Below are positions 52,184-62,249 of a stretch of DNA of 64,000 nucleotides, piece by piece. The notes below the pieces were generated by a model. That model was not told the DNA's origin and made no database searches. It saw only the letters and a program-made list of their open reading frames with translations. Made by a program: the position numbers and the translations under genes. The stretch's first letter is position 1; each line of letters opens with the position of its first letter. Source of the stretch: Porphyromonas sp. COT-239 OH1446 (GTDB lineage: Bacteria; Bacteroidota; Bacteroidia; Bacteroidales; Porphyromonadaceae); assembly GCF_000768875.1 (NCBI RefSeq), contig NZ_JRAO01000009.1:25110-89109 (forward strand), given 5' to 3'.

Positions 52184-53422
52184 TTATTTAGAACGATTGA
52201 TGGCCTCCTCATCGAGGAAACTGTCCTTGTAGCCGAGGAAGTAGAGGATGCCATCGAGCCCCACATTGCTGATGTGTTGCTTGGCGTTCTCCTTGACCTT
52301 GGGCTTGGCGTGGAAGGCGATCCCGAGCCCTGCTGTCGAGAGCATGGGCAGGTCATTCGCCCCGTCGCCCACAGCTACAGTCTGTAGGAGGTCTACGCCC
52401 TCGACCTGAGCCAAGAGGCGCAGGAGCTCTGCCTTGCGCTTACCATCGACTACGTCGCCGAGGTAGCGACCTGTGAGCTTGCCATCGACGATCTCCAGTT
52501 CGTTGGCATAGACATAGTCCACGCCGAACTTACTCTTGAGATAATTGCCGAAGAAGGTGAAGCCCCCCGAGAGGATAGCGATCTTGAAGCCGACCACCTT
52601 GAGGGTCTTCATCAGACGCTCAACCCCCTCGGTCATGGGGAGGCTCTCGGCGATGTCCTGCATGACAGAGATGTCCAGGCCCTTGAGCAAGGCTACCCGC
52701 TGACGGAAGCTCTCTGTGAAGTCCAGCTCGCCCCGCATGGCTCGCTCGGTGATCTCTCGTACCTGCTCGCCCACGCCAGCTCTATCGGCCAGCTCGTCGA
52801 TGACCTCGGTTTGGATGAGGGTCGAGTCCATATCGAAGCAGATAAGCCTTCGGGTGCGGCGGTACATGCTCTCCCGCTGGAAGGAAATGTCCATGCTATA
52901 CTTCGAGGCCAAATCCATGAGCGAACGCTGTAGGATGGCAGTATCCTCGAGCGTGCCACGCATAGAGAATTCGACACTGGCCAACGGCCCGTTCTCCTCC
53001 TGACGTAGAGAGATGCGCCCCGTTAGACGCTTAATATCGTCGATATTAAGTCCTTGTTCTGCGCTGATGCGCGCCACGCTGGCGATCATCTGTGCTGTGA
53101 TCTTGCGGGCTACGATAGTGATGATGTAGCGGTTCTTGCCCTGTAGGCTTACCCATCGGGTGTAGGCCTCGTCGGTAATGGGGCGGAAGCGGATCTTCAC
53201 TCCCAGCTCGTAGCTGCTGAAGAGCAGCTCCTTGAGGATGTCGCCCGAGCGTTCCTCCGTCGTTTGGAAGAGAATCCCGAGGTTGAGGTTGTTGTGTATG
53301 TCGGCCTGTCCAATATCGAGGATGTATGCATCGTACTCGGCTAGCACTGCTGCCAGTGTGGCGGTAACGCCTGGTTTGTCCTCTCCTTGGATCGTAGCCA
53401 GGATGATCTTATGTCTTTCCAT
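52184..53422 (-). CDS. serB: Phosphoserine phosphatase SerB with N-terminal ACT domains
   Basis: Last step of serine synthesis: hydrolysis of O-phosphoserine. The 412 residues start with two ACT regulatory domains (ILATIQGEDKPGVTATLAAVLAEYDAYILDIGQADIHN, and IITIVARKITAQMIASVARISAEQGLNI). They end with a HAD phosphatase: nucleophile in FDMDSTLIQTEVIDELA, AILSGGFTFFGNYL, and GDGANDLPMLSTAGLGIAFHAKPKVKE. The length and ACT arrangement match Bacteroidota SerB. A -7 element lies about 230 bp upstream. A second SerB-like phosphatase is at 32236-33123. Confidence 0.94.
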   Translation of the reverse strand: MERHKIILATIQGEDKPGVTATLAAVLAEYDAYILDIGQADIHNNLNLGILFQTTEERSGDILKELLFSSYELGVKIRFRPITDEAYTRWVSLQGKNRYIITIVARKITAQMIASVARISAEQGLNIDDIKRLTGRISLRQEENGPLASVEFSMRGTLEDTAILQRSLMDLASKYSMDISFQRESMYRRTRRLICFDMDSTLIQTEVIDELADRAGVGEQVREITERAMRGELDFTESFRQRVALLKGLDISVMQDIAESLPMTEGVERLMKTLKVVGFKIAILSGGFTFFGNYLKSKFGVDYVYANELEIVDGKLTGRYLGDVVDGKRKAELLRLLAQVEGVDLLQTVAVGDGANDLPMLSTAGLGIAFHAKPKVKENAKQHISNVGLDGILYFLGYKDSFLDEEAINRSK

Positions 53423-53653
53423 AAATAGGTGGTTTGTTTCCTTCTAAGTAAACAGTCGGGTTGCAGGGGCTCGGCTCTGTCTCTCGTCGAGGAACTTCTC
53501 GGAGCGACTCGCCCCCTCTGCTGGGCGGAGAGCTATGGGGAAGCCTCTATCGGTTCTTCGGCCAGGATCGTAGGGGCTGGGGGAGACCCTCGATGGATGC
53601 ACCCTCGGCCTCGGCCGATCATGCGGCCCAAGAGCCCGATGAGCTCGCCCAAG

Positions 53654-53661
53654 CAAAGGTA
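53654..53661 (-). promoter_or_regulatory. -7 element TACCTTTG upstream of serB
   Basis: The minus strand reads TACCTTTG, matching TAnnTTTG, about 230 bp before the serB start. The intervening stretch 53423-53653 holds no gene that I can support. Confidence 0.4.
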
Positions 53662-53784
53662 CTAAAAGCCTTACGAAAATACCTCAGAGATTTGCTCTTA
53701 TTTGCCGAAAGGCCTCCTCTCCTCCTCCGATTAGCTCTCCTCCCTCCCCTTCGGTGGGGAGCTTTTGTAGCTCTATAGTTTTCT

Positions 53785-53945
53785 CAATGGAGGCTTAGGT
53801 AGCAGTTCGATGGAGTTCCTATTTATACCTCACTTGAGGTCCTACTTATATCTCGATGGCGATCCTATCTATACCTCTACAGCATCCCTATCGAGATCTC
53901 TGCTGAGGGCCTATCTAGCAGCTCAGCTGAGGCTCTACCGAGCGT
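53785..53945 (+). repeat. 23-bp phased degenerate repeat array G
   Basis: Seven units start every 23 bp (53785, 53808, 53831, 53854, 53877, 53900, 53923). Cores include GGAGTTCCTATTTATACCTC, GAGGTCCTACTTATATCTC and GCGATCCTATCTATACCTC, forward orientation. It lies between the divergent serB and U32 genes. Confidence 0.85.
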
Positions 53946-54132
53946 TCGCAGCTGGGCCCTCCCAAGCCTGGAGGGGCGACCCTCTCGAGGCCGAGATAAC
54001 GATCCCGACGAAGGCGATACCTTACGCCCCAGGCCCGATGAGCCCCGTCGAAGGGGGCTATTCGTGTAGGGCATAGAGCCCAGCCCAGCTGTCGAGGTCT
54101 GAGGAGCTTGAGAGGGGCTGGGCAATAATTTG

Positions 54133-54140
54133 TACCTTTG
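54133..54140 (+). promoter_or_regulatory. -7 element TACCTTTG before the U32 gene
   Basis: TACCTTTG matches TAnnTTTG, 61 bp before the ATG at 54202. Confidence 0.55.
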
Positions 54141-54201
54141 TACTCCTCCCTGTTTCATAGCTAGAGACCCCGAGGGAGGATTATTTACCTATACTATAAT
54201 A

Positions 54202-55452
54202 ATGAACGTATCCGAGTACGAAATCATGGCCCCTGTGGGCTCGTATGAGTCGCTTATGGCTGCTATCCATGCAGGGGCAGACTCCGTTTACTTCGGCATC
54301 GAGGGGCTCAATATGCGCTCCAAGAGTGCCAACAACTTCACCACAGAAGACCTCTACCGCATTGCCAGCATTTGCCGCGAGCATAGGGTTAAGAGCTATC
54401 TGACGGTCAATACAATCATCTACGACGAGGATCTCCAGCTCATGAGACAGATCATTGATGCTGCCAAGGATGCTGAGATCTCTGCCATCATAGCAGCAGA
54501 TGTCGCCCCGATGCTCTATGCCCGAGAGGTGGGGGTAGAGGTGCATCTCTCGACACAGCTCAATATCACCAATGTAGAGGCGTTGCGCTTCTACGCACAG
54601 TTCGCCGATGTCGTCGTCCTGGCCCGAGAGCTGAACATGGATCAGGTGGCCGAGATCTACAAGGCGATCATCAACGAGCCGATCACTGGGCCTCGGGGCG
54701 AACCGATCCGCATTGAGATGTTCGCTCACGGAGCACTCTGTATGGCTGTCTCGGGTAAGTGCTACCTCAGCCTGCACGAGCAGGGCAAGAGTGCCAATCG
54801 TGGGGCTTGCTCGCAGATCTGTCGCCGATCCTACGAGGTAACGGAGAAGGTAAGCGGCATGAAGCTGGCCGTCGAGAATGAGTATATCATGTCGCCGAAG
54901 GATCTGAAGACGATCCACTTCCTCAACAAGATGCTCGACGCCGGAGTGCGAGTCCTCAAGATCGAGGGGCGCGCTCGAGGGCCTGAGTATGTAGACGCCG
55001 TCGTACGTGCCTACCGAGGGGCCGTGGATGCCTACTGCCGTGGGGAGTACAACCAGGCAGCCGTCGAGGTATGGGACGAACGTCTCGGGGAGGTCTTCAA
55101 TAGAGGCTTTTGGGATGGCTATTACCTGGGTAAACGCCTCGGCGAATGGACACCCAACTATGGCTCCTCCGCCACCAAGCAGAAGGTCTATGTGGCTAAG
55201 GTAACGAAGTACTTCGGCAAGATCGGTGTGGCCGAACTGCTCGTCGAGAGTGGAGCGATCACGGTCGGCGACGAGGTCCTCATCTCTGGCCCAACGACAG
55301 GGCTGGTGCGCTATCGTGTCGAGGAGATCCGAGTAGACCTAGAGCCTGTGCAGCAGGCCATCAAGGGCCAGCTCTGCTCGATCGCCACTCCCGACAAGGT
55401 GCGTCCAGGCGATAGACTATATCTATTCATCGACCGAGAGGTCAAGCAATAA
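54202..55452 (+). CDS. U32-family protein (collagenase-like / tRNA hydroxylation TrhP type)
   Basis: A 416-residue U32 protein. APVGSYESLMAAIHAGADSVYFGIEGLNMRSKSANNF starts the TIM-barrel. The Cys-containing signature is EMFAHGALCMAVSGKCYLSLHEQGKSANRGACSQICRRSYEV, and KIEGRARGPEYVDAVVRAYRGAVDAY follows. Although listed as peptidases, characterised U32 proteins modify RNA (prephenate-dependent tRNA uridine hydroxylation, or 23S rRNA hydroxylation), and the cysteines fit an iron-sulfur cluster. I chose ATG 54202 (MNVSEYEIMAPVGS). First gene of a run with a thioesterase and mutS. Confidence 0.9.
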   Translation: MNVSEYEIMAPVGSYESLMAAIHAGADSVYFGIEGLNMRSKSANNFTTEDLYRIASICREHRVKSYLTVNTIIYDEDLQLMRQIIDAAKDAEISAIIAADVAPMLYAREVGVEVHLSTQLNITNVEALRFYAQFADVVVLARELNMDQVAEIYKAIINEPITGPRGEPIRIEMFAHGALCMAVSGKCYLSLHEQGKSANRGACSQICRRSYEVTEKVSGMKLAVENEYIMSPKDLKTIHFLNKMLDAGVRVLKIEGRARGPEYVDAVVRAYRGAVDAYCRGEYNQAAVEVWDERLGEVFNRGFWDGYYLGKRLGEWTPNYGSSATKQKVYVAKVTKYFGKIGVAELLVESGAITVGDEVLISGPTTGLVRYRVEEIRVDLEPVQQAIKGQLCSIATPDKVRPGDRLYLFIDREVKQ

Positions 55453-55479
55453 ATCATTTCATTACCCTAATTACTTGCA

Positions 55480-55890
55480 ATGAAGCAAAAAGAGTATCTA
55501 TTCTCTCTCGACATGAAGGTACGCGACTATGAATGCGACCTACAGGGAGTGGTGAACAATGCCAACTATCAGCGTTACATGGAGCATACCCGACATGAGT
55601 TTTGGGAGAGCTTCGGGGCAAACTTCGGACAGATGCACGAGGCTGGACTCGATGCCTTTGTCTATAAGGTAACGATCACCTACCGCAAGTCGTTGCGCAG
55701 TGGCGACCGCTTCCGCTCGGCCCTGAGCTGTCGTATCAAGTCGCCCAAGCTAATCTTCGACCAGGATATTCTCTTCGAGGATGGCACGGTGGCTGCCAGC
55801 GGAGAGGTCGAGGTAGTCGCAGTGCAGGACGGCGTGATTACCCGAGGCGAATACTTCCAGGAGCTACTTAAGGACGTGCTCAATAAGTAA
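55480..55890 (+). CDS. Hotdog-fold acyl-CoA thioesterase (YbgC/4HBT family)
   Basis: A 136-residue thioesterase with the 4HBT active-site motif VRDYECDLQGVVNNANYQRYMEHTRHEFW, in which the Asp of CDLQGVVNN is the usual catalytic residue, and the strand DAFVYKVTITYRKSLRSGDRF. It likely hydrolyses acyl-CoA; the acyl chain is unknown. It sits between the U32 gene (27 bp) and mutS (27 bp). Confidence 0.88.
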   Translation: MKQKEYLFSLDMKVRDYECDLQGVVNNANYQRYMEHTRHEFWESFGANFGQMHEAGLDAFVYKVTITYRKSLRSGDRFRSALSCRIKSPKLIFDQDILFEDGTVAASGEVEVVAVQDGVITRGEYFQELLKDVLNK

Positions 55891-55917
55891 TTCATCCCCT
55901 CTCACCCTCCAGAAGCC

Positions 55918-58587
55918 ATGGCTAAGAAAGTTGTCGAGACCCCGATGATGCAGCAGTTCTACCAGATCAAGCAGAAGCATCCCGATGCTATCCTGCTTTT
56001 TCGAGTAGGAGACTTCTACGAGACCTTCTGCGAGGATGCGATAGATGCCTCTGAGATCCTCGGCATTACACTGACACGTCGAGCCAATGGCTCTGCTCAG
56101 TTCGTCGAGCTCGCAGGCTTCCCTCATCATGCCCTAGACACCTATCTACCGAAGCTCGTTCGTGCTGGTAGACGTGTAGCCATCTGCGATCAGCTCGAGG
56201 ATCCGAAGCTGACCAAGAAGCTGGTCAAGCGGGGTATTACCGAGCTGGTAACCCCAGGGGTTGTCATGGGGGACAATGTCCTCAAGCATAAGGAGAATAA
56301 TTACCTTGCGGCCGTCTATCTGAGCTCCGACTTTGCCCGTGCAGGCTTGTCTCTTCTAGACATCTCTACGGGGGAGTTCCTCTGCTCCGAGGGAGACCTG
56401 GATCACATCGACAAGCTCCTGGAGAGCTATCAGCCCAAGGAGGTACTTGTGGAGCGGAAGCAGAAGGGGGAGTTTGCCCGTAGGTTCGACTGGCGAGGCT
56501 TCGTTTTTGACCTAGACGACTGGTGCTTTGCCGAGCTGAACAATCGTGAGAAGCTCCTGGCACACTTTGGTTTACAGAGCCTCAAGGGCTTCGGCATCGA
56601 TCATCTGAGCTATGCCCTCTCCAGCTCGGGGGCGATCCTCAATTACCTTGAGATGACCAGCCACCACAAGATCGGGCATATTACGACGCTGCGCTGCATC
56701 GATCGCTCGAGCTTCGTGCGCCTGGATGCTTTCACCCTGCGTTCACTCGAGATCCTAAGCCCGATGAACTCGGATGAGGGACGCAGCCTCCTGGAGGTCA
56801 TCGACCATACCCGAACCCCGATGGGAGGGCGATCGCTGAGACGTTGGCTGACCTTCCCCCTCATCGATGTCAAGGCGATCGAGGAGCGTCAGAGCGTTGT
56901 AGAGGCATTGGCCAGTGATGTGCCCTTGCTCCAGGCCATCGAACAGGCCCTGAGCTCGATCTCGGACGTGGAGCGACTAATCTCCAAGGCTGCTGTAGGA
57001 CGCATTGGCCCTCGAGAGGTCAATCAACTTCAGCTCTCACTGAGGTCTCTGGCGAGCATACAAGAGATCTGCCAGAGCTCTCCCGCTGAGGTGCTGCATC
57101 GCTTTGCCGAGCAGATAGATCCCTGTCTCGAGCTCTGCGAGATCATCTCGCAGACACTCGTGCCAGAGCCCCCCCTAGCCCTTGGCCGAGGTGATACGAT
57201 CGCCCCTGGCGTAGACACAGAGCTGGACGAGCTACGCTCACTTGCCTCGGGAGGCAAAGACTATCTGGCACAGCTGCAGGAGCGAGAGAGCTCTCGTACG
57301 GGGATCACGAGTCTCAAGATCGCCTTCAATAATGTCTTCGGCTACTACATCGAGGTGCGTAATGCCCACAAGGACAAAGTCCCTAACGACTGGATTCGAA
57401 AGCAAACCCTCGTCAATGCTGAGCGATATATCATGCCCGAGCTCAAGGAGTACGAAGAGAAGATCCTCGGGGCGGAGGGGCATATTGCCGCCCTCGAGGC
57501 AAGGCTCTTCGCCGAGCTCGTGCAGCGTATTGGCCTACATACACAGACCATACAGCGCAATGCCCAGCTGATTGCCAGCATTGACTGTTTGCAGAGCTTT
57601 GCCTCTTGTGCTCAGAGGTATGAGTACACCCGCCCCAAAGTCAGCGATAACCTCTCGATTAGGATCGAGGCTGGCCGCCACCCCGTCATTGAGCGACAAC
57701 TACCTCTTGGCCAGCCCTACATCCCTAACGATGTCTGTCTCGATACCGAGCAGACTCAGATCATGGTGATCACTGGGCCTAACATGAGCGGTAAGTCTGC
57801 CCTGCTGCGACAGACTGCTCTGATTACCCTTTTGGCGCAGATAGGTTCGTTCGTCCCAGCCCGTAAGGCCGAGATCGGAGTGGTCGATAGCATCTTCACT
57901 CGAGTGGGAGCTTCGGACAACATCTCTCGAGGCGAGTCCACCTTTATGGTAGAGATGCAGGAGGCAGCAGGCATCCTGAACAACTTTACCTCTCGCAGCC
58001 TCATCCTCTTCGACGAGCTTGGGCGAGGGACGAGTACCTACGACGGTATCTCCATCGCTTGGGCCATAGTGGAGTATCTGCACGATAATCAGCATGGTCG
58101 CCCCAAGACTCTATTTGCCACGCATTATCATGAGCTCAATGAGCTAGAGGGAAGGCTCGATCGGGTTAAGAACTACAATGTGTCGGCCCGAGAGATTGAG
58201 GGCAAGATGCTCTTCCTACGCAAACTCGAGCGAGGTGGTAGTGAACATAGCTTTGGTATTCAAGTTGCTAAGCTCGGGGGAATGCCCCTCTCCGTAACCG
58301 ATCGGGCAAGCTCAATCCTCGCTCAGCTCGAGGCCGACCATGCCTCCGTCGGGCAAGCGAACCCAAGCGAACCCAAGCCCAAGGTCAAGAGTAAGAGTCG
58401 CCAAGAGCTGTTGCACATCGACCGTCCACAGAACCTGCACGGAGTACAGATGAGCTTCTTCCAGCTTGATGATCCTGTACTCGAGCAGATCCGAGAGATG
58501 CTGCTCAAGGTCGAGATCAACCACCTGACTCCTCTACAGGCTCTCAACAAGTTGAGCGAAATCCAAAGCCTACTCAAGATGAGATAA
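55918..58587 (+). CDS. mutS: DNA mismatch repair ATPase MutS
   Basis: Recognises base mismatches and small loops and starts repair with MutL. The 889 residues include the mismatch-contacting GDFYETF motif near residue 33 (Phe-x-Glu), the connector and lever domains, and the C-terminal ATPase with Walker [14 protein letters not shown] (about 620-627). [14 protein letters not shown] (about 698) is the Walker B/D-loop, and [11 protein letters not shown] follows. GPNMSGKS in place of GPNMGGKS is usual in Bacteroidota. The end carries the usual C-terminal dimerisation segment. Exonuclease III begins 7 bp after its stop. Confidence 0.97.
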   Translation: MAKKVVETPMMQQFYQIKQKHPDAILLFRVGDFYETFCEDAIDASEILGITLTRRANGSAQFVELAGFPHHALDTYLPKLVRAGRRVAICDQLEDPKLTKKLVKRGITELVTPGVVMGDNVLKHKENNYLAAVYLSSDFARAGLSLLDISTGEFLCSEGDLDHIDKLLESYQPKEVLVERKQKGEFARRFDWRGFVFDLDDWCFAELNNREKLLAHFGLQSLKGFGIDHLSYALSSSGAILNYLEMTSHHKIGHITTLRCIDRSSFVRLDAFTLRSLEILSPMNSDEGRSLLEVIDHTRTPMGGRSLRRWLTFPLIDVKAIEERQSVVEALASDVPLLQAIEQALSSISDVERLISKAAVGRIGPREVNQLQLSLRSLASIQEICQSSPAEVLHRFAEQIDPCLELCEIISQTLVPEPPLALGRGDTIAPGVDTELDELRSLASGGKDYLAQLQERESSRTGITSLKIAFNNVFGYYIEVRNAHKDKVPNDWIRKQTLVNAERYIMPELKEYEEKILGAEGHIAALEARLFAELVQRIGLHTQTIQRNAQLIASIDCLQSFASCAQRYEYTRPKVSDNLSIRIEAGRHPVIERQLPLGQPYIPNDVCLDTEQTQIMVITGPNMSGKSALLRQTALITLLAQIGSFVPARKAEIGVVDSIFTRVGASDNISRGESTFMVEMQEAAGILNNFTSRSLILFDELGRGTSTYDGISIAWAIVEYLHDNQHGRPKTLFATHYHELNELEGRLDRVKNYNVSAREIEGKMLFLRKLERGGSEHSFGIQVAKLGGMPLSVTDRASSILAQLEADHASVGQANPSEPKPKVKSKSRQELLHIDRPQNLHGVQMSFFQLDDPVLEQIREMLLKVEINHLTPLQALNKLSEIQSLLKMR

Positions 58588-58594
58588 CAGGGCC

Positions 58595-59362
58595 GTGAAG
58601 ATCTCCTCCTACAATGTTAACGGCCTGCGTGCGGCCCTAAGGCATGGACTCCTAGACTGGATACAGCAGGAGCGTCCCGAGGTGATCTGCCTCCAGGAGA
58701 CGAAGTGCACTCTCGGGCAAATCGACCGAGCCCCCCTTGAGGCAATGGGCTACGAGCTCTATCTCTTCCCCGCTGAGAGGCGGGGCTACAGCGGTGTGGC
58801 TATCCTCTCTCGACATCAGCCCACGAGTGTCGTCTATGGCATGGGGATGCCTCTCTACGACAGAGAGGCTAGGCTCATGTACATCGAGCTCGAGGGATTG
58901 TGTGTCATCTGTGTGTATCACCCCTCTGGCTCTAGTGGAGCGGAGCGCATTGCCTTCAAGCTAGAGTGGCTTGAGGCCTTCTCCTCGTTCGTCCGAGGTC
59001 TGAGGCAGCGGTATAGAGACGTGGTGATCTGCGGCGATTTCAATATCTGCCACGAGGCTATAGACATCCACGACCCAGTGCGCAATGCTCGAGTAAGTGG
59101 CTTCTTGCCAGAGGAGCGTGCCTGGATGACAGCCTGGTTCGCAGAGGGCTATATCGACGCCTTCAGGGCTTTGCACCCAGAGCGTATTGCCTATTCTTGG
59201 TGGAGCTATCGCACAGCTGCCAGAGAGCGGAACAAGGGTTGGCGCATCGACTATACCATCCTCTCTCAGTCGCTGGAGGGACGACTGTTGGAAGCATCGA
59301 TAGATACTGAGGCTCGGCACAGCGATCACTGCCCCATTTCGCTCGTCCTCAGTGAGCCTTAG
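58595..59362 (+). CDS. xth: Exodeoxyribonuclease III / AP endonuclease
   Basis: Repairs abasic sites and removes 3' blocking groups. The 255 residues have the family's motifs in order: SYNVNGLRAAL, CLQETK (metal-binding Glu), VYHPSGSS in place of the usual YVPNG, GDFNICHEAID, GWRIDYTILS and the terminal SDHCPI. The start is GTG at 58595, 7 bp after mutS, so the two repair genes are probably cotranscribed. Confidence 0.94.
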   Translation: MKISSYNVNGLRAALRHGLLDWIQQERPEVICLQETKCTLGQIDRAPLEAMGYELYLFPAERRGYSGVAILSRHQPTSVVYGMGMPLYDREARLMYIELEGLCVICVYHPSGSSGAERIAFKLEWLEAFSSFVRGLRQRYRDVVICGDFNICHEAIDIHDPVRNARVSGFLPEERAWMTAWFAEGYIDAFRALHPERIAYSWWSYRTAARERNKGWRIDYTILSQSLEGRLLEASIDTEARHSDHCPISLVLSEP

Positions 59363-59390
59363 GAGAGAGAGCTCCCTAAGCTCCCAAAGT

Positions 59391-59431
59391 TCAGCCCCGC
59401 CCAATCTCCATTGGAGATCGAGCGGGGCTGA
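59391..59431. terminator. Bidirectional terminator between exonuclease III and ppc
   Basis: TCAGCCCCGC (59391-59400) pairs with GCGGGGCTGA (59422-59431), with inner ATCTCC/GGAGAT pairing. It lies between convergent genes. Confidence 0.78.
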
Positions 59432-59458
59432 GTGCTATATAAGTCCAAGTCCTACGGC

Positions 59459-62104
59459 CTAGCCAGAGTTACGCACTCCTGCGGCGATACCTGAGATAGT
59501 TACCATGAGTGCCTGTTCGAGGGCTGGGCTTGGGGTATCGGTTGCGCGCGAACGACGCAGGAGCTCTACCTGTAGCAGGTTGAGTGGAAGCGTGTAGCTT
59601 GAGCGCATCTGTACATGGTCAGCCGCTCCGTCGGAGACGTCCTCCATCAGTACGGCATCGTGAGAGATGGAGAGGATAGTCTCAATGTCTCGTCTGAGGC
59701 GTTCGCGCAGGTCATCACCTAGATACTGTAGCTCTGGGGCTACGAGCTGACGATCGTAGTATTCAGCCACGGCAATATCGCTCTTGGCATAAACCATTTC
59801 GAGCATACTGATGCGGCTGTTGAAGAAGGGCCACTCCCGATACATGGTCTCAAGCAGCTCTACCTGTCCTTGGTCAATGGCCTGCTGCAGAGCTTCGCCT
59901 GCACCCAGCCATGCGGGCAGCATCAGACGGTTCTGAGCCCAACCAAAGATCCAAGGGATGGCTCTCAAGCTCTCGAGACTTGGGGTAGAGCGTCGCTTTG
60001 CAGGGCGTGAACCCATGGGTAGCTTGGCGAGCTCGGCCTCGGGGGTTGCCTGGTAGAAGTAGGAGATGAAGTCGGGGTTGCGTCGCACGACACCTTGATA
60101 GATCTGGCAAGAGCTATCCCGCAGCTCGTCCATGATGGCTCGCCACTGAGGCTGAGGCACTGGAGGGGGGAGGAGGTTAGCCTCGAGGATAGCCTCAAGA
60201 TAGAGGTCTAGCGTATGGATGGCAATAGCAGGCTGGCCGAACTTGAAGCGGATCATCTCGCCCTGTACCGTAACACGGAGGCCTCCCTGTAGAGAGCCTG
60301 GGGGCTGAGAGAAGAGTGCTCGCTTGGCAGGGCCTCCACCTCGACCGATCGTGCCCCCACGTCCGTGGAAGAGGGTCAGCTGTACGCCTGCTTCACGGCA
60401 GACCTCGATGAGCTCCTCCTGGGCGCAGTACTGAGCCCAGCCTGCGGCTAGAGCTCCTGCATCCTTGGCAGAGTCAGAGTACCCGATCATGACCATCTGC
60501 CTGTTGTCGATGATGCCCCGATACCAGCCGATGTGGAAGAGGTCTCGCATCACGCTGGCAGCAGCCTTGAGGTCTGCGAGGGTCTCGAAGAGAGGCCCTA
60601 CGGGTAAGCGATAGGGACAATTCGTCTCCTTGAGTAGGAGATGTACAGCCAGGATGTCCGAGGGGGTCTGCGTCATTGAGATAAGGTAGACGGGGATAAC
60701 GCCCTCGGGGGTTTCGGCGATCACACGGCAGGTCTCGAGTACCTCTGCCGTCTCGGGGCTAGGAGTCCAATTGCTGGGGATCAGAGGACGCTTGGATGAG
60801 AGCTCGCGGATGAGGAAGGCCTGCTTCTCCTCTTCGCTCCAGGACATGTAGTCTCCGAGGCCAATATAGCGAGTGATCTCAGAGATCGCCTCTGCATGAC
60901 GAGAGCTCTCCTGTCTAACGTCTGTACGCACGAGCGTAACACCAAAGCAGCAGATGCGACGGAGTGTGTCAGTGAGCTTATCTCCCGCAATGCTATCCAT
61001 CCCACAGGCAATGAGCGAATGGTAACACTGCATGAGGGGCTCCCACAGCTGACGATCGTAGTAGATGACCTCCTCGGATATAGGCCCTTGCTTGCCTGCG
61101 ATGCGCTTGTCGAGGAAGGCGATGGTATGGCGAAGCTGACTGCGCAGCCGCTTCATCAGCTCACGATAGGGCTCCTGCACCTCCTGGTCGCCTAGATAGG
61201 CTCGGAACTCTTCGGTGCACTTGCTCATCGAGAGCTCTCGTACCAGGACTTCAATGTCGGCCAAGAAGAGCTGAGCGGCACGCTTGCGGTTCTGCAAGAG
61301 AACTTCTCGAGTAACGGTGGCCGTTACGTTGGGGTTGCCATCGCGGTCGCCCCCCATCCAAGCGGTGAACTGGATCGGACGAGCATCTATGGGTAGGGTA
61401 TAGCCCTCGAGGGTCTGCTCGAGTTGAACATTGAGCTCTCGGATGAAGCTAGGCACTGCATGCCAGAGGCTGTTCTCGATCACATCATTGCCCCACTTGG
61501 CCTCCTCGATGGGGGTTGGGCGACGCTTGCGGATCTCGTCCGTGTACCAGTACTGTACGATGAGCTGGCGCAGACGACGCATCAGCTGAGCCCTCTTGTA
61601 CTCTGGCAGGTCAGCACGCTCGAGCTCCTCGAGACATTCGCTTGTCTCGTTGAGGTTGTTGATGAACGAGCGGCGATTAATCTCTGTAGGGTGTGCCGTG
61701 AGGACGAGATCCATATTCATCTGTTCGAGGGCAGTGATGATCTCCTCTCTGGAGCATCCCTTGGCCTTGAGCTCTCCGCATAGGGAGACAAAGCGGATGG
61801 GGTTGCTGTCGCCTCGGGTGATGAGAGAGATGGCATTAAATTGCTCAGCCGTGTTGAGCAAATTAAGTGATTGGTTGAAGGTCTGAGCGATGTGCAGCAG
61901 CTCCTGATCCGAGAGGGTCTCGAGGCAGTCGAGCGGATTATTCTCTGCCCTAAAGCCGAGTGTCGTCGTCTCGTGCGAGAGTTCTCGAATGCGCTCGATG
62001 CGCTCGGTCATCTCCTCGCCGAGTGCTTTGCGCACAGTATCGGTGAGTAGTTCGCCAAGCATTACTACGTTATCGCTGATGCGATTCGTTTGATCTTGCT
62101 TCAT
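59459..62104 (-). CDS. ppc: Phosphoenolpyruvate carboxylase
   Basis: Adds bicarbonate to PEP to give oxaloacetate, feeding the C4 (succinate/propionate or aspartate) branch. The 881 residues show the diagnostic motifs: TAHPTE (136-141, catalytic His), GGDRDGNP, GYSDSAKDAG, FHGRGGTIGRGGGP (catalytic His), SQPPGS and a C-terminal IAAGVRNSG in place of the usual RNTG. Many Bacteroidales use PEP carboxykinase for this step, so a full-length Ppc is notable. No -7 element is clear before it. It is followed on its strand by the bidirectional hairpin at 59391-59431. Confidence 0.95.
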   Translation of the reverse strand: MKQDQTNRISDNVVMLGELLTDTVRKALGEEMTERIERIRELSHETTTLGFRAENNPLDCLETLSDQELLHIAQTFNQSLNLLNTAEQFNAISLITRGDSNPIRFVSLCGELKAKGCSREEIITALEQMNMDLVLTAHPTEINRRSFINNLNETSECLEELERADLPEYKRAQLMRRLRQLIVQYWYTDEIRKRRPTPIEEAKWGNDVIENSLWHAVPSFIRELNVQLEQTLEGYTLPIDARPIQFTAWMGGDRDGNPNVTATVTREVLLQNRKRAAQLFLADIEVLVRELSMSKCTEEFRAYLGDQEVQEPYRELMKRLRSQLRHTIAFLDKRIAGKQGPISEEVIYYDRQLWEPLMQCYHSLIACGMDSIAGDKLTDTLRRICCFGVTLVRTDVRQESSRHAEAISEITRYIGLGDYMSWSEEEKQAFLIRELSSKRPLIPSNWTPSPETAEVLETCRVIAETPEGVIPVYLISMTQTPSDILAVHLLLKETNCPYRLPVGPLFETLADLKAAASVMRDLFHIGWYRGIIDNRQMVMIGYSDSAKDAGALAAGWAQYCAQEELIEVCREAGVQLTLFHGRGGTIGRGGGPAKRALFSQPPGSLQGGLRVTVQGEMIRFKFGQPAIAIHTLDLYLEAILEANLLPPPVPQPQWRAIMDELRDSSCQIYQGVVRRNPDFISYFYQATPEAELAKLPMGSRPAKRRSTPSLESLRAIPWIFGWAQNRLMLPAWLGAGEALQQAIDQGQVELLETMYREWPFFNSRISMLEMVYAKSDIAVAEYYDRQLVAPELQYLGDDLRERLRRDIETILSISHDAVLMEDVSDGAADHVQMRSSYTLPLNLLQVELLRRSRATDTPSPALEQALMVTISGIAAGVRNSG

Positions 62105-62249
62105 TGTTTTGAGTTGGTTTGGGTTAGATGCAGTAAGCCGACCTCAGCCGAGTGCCTCGATGAGGCAATCCCTTGTCGGTCTACTCTGTCGAGGCGACAG
62201 CCTACTGGTTTTGGATAATATAATATTGGATGAAAGTTCACAGATGGGC

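Noticed and set aside
53423..53653. A short gene between serB and its promoter
   Set aside because: The open frames there are GC-driven, overlap each other on both strands and lack any recognisable motif.
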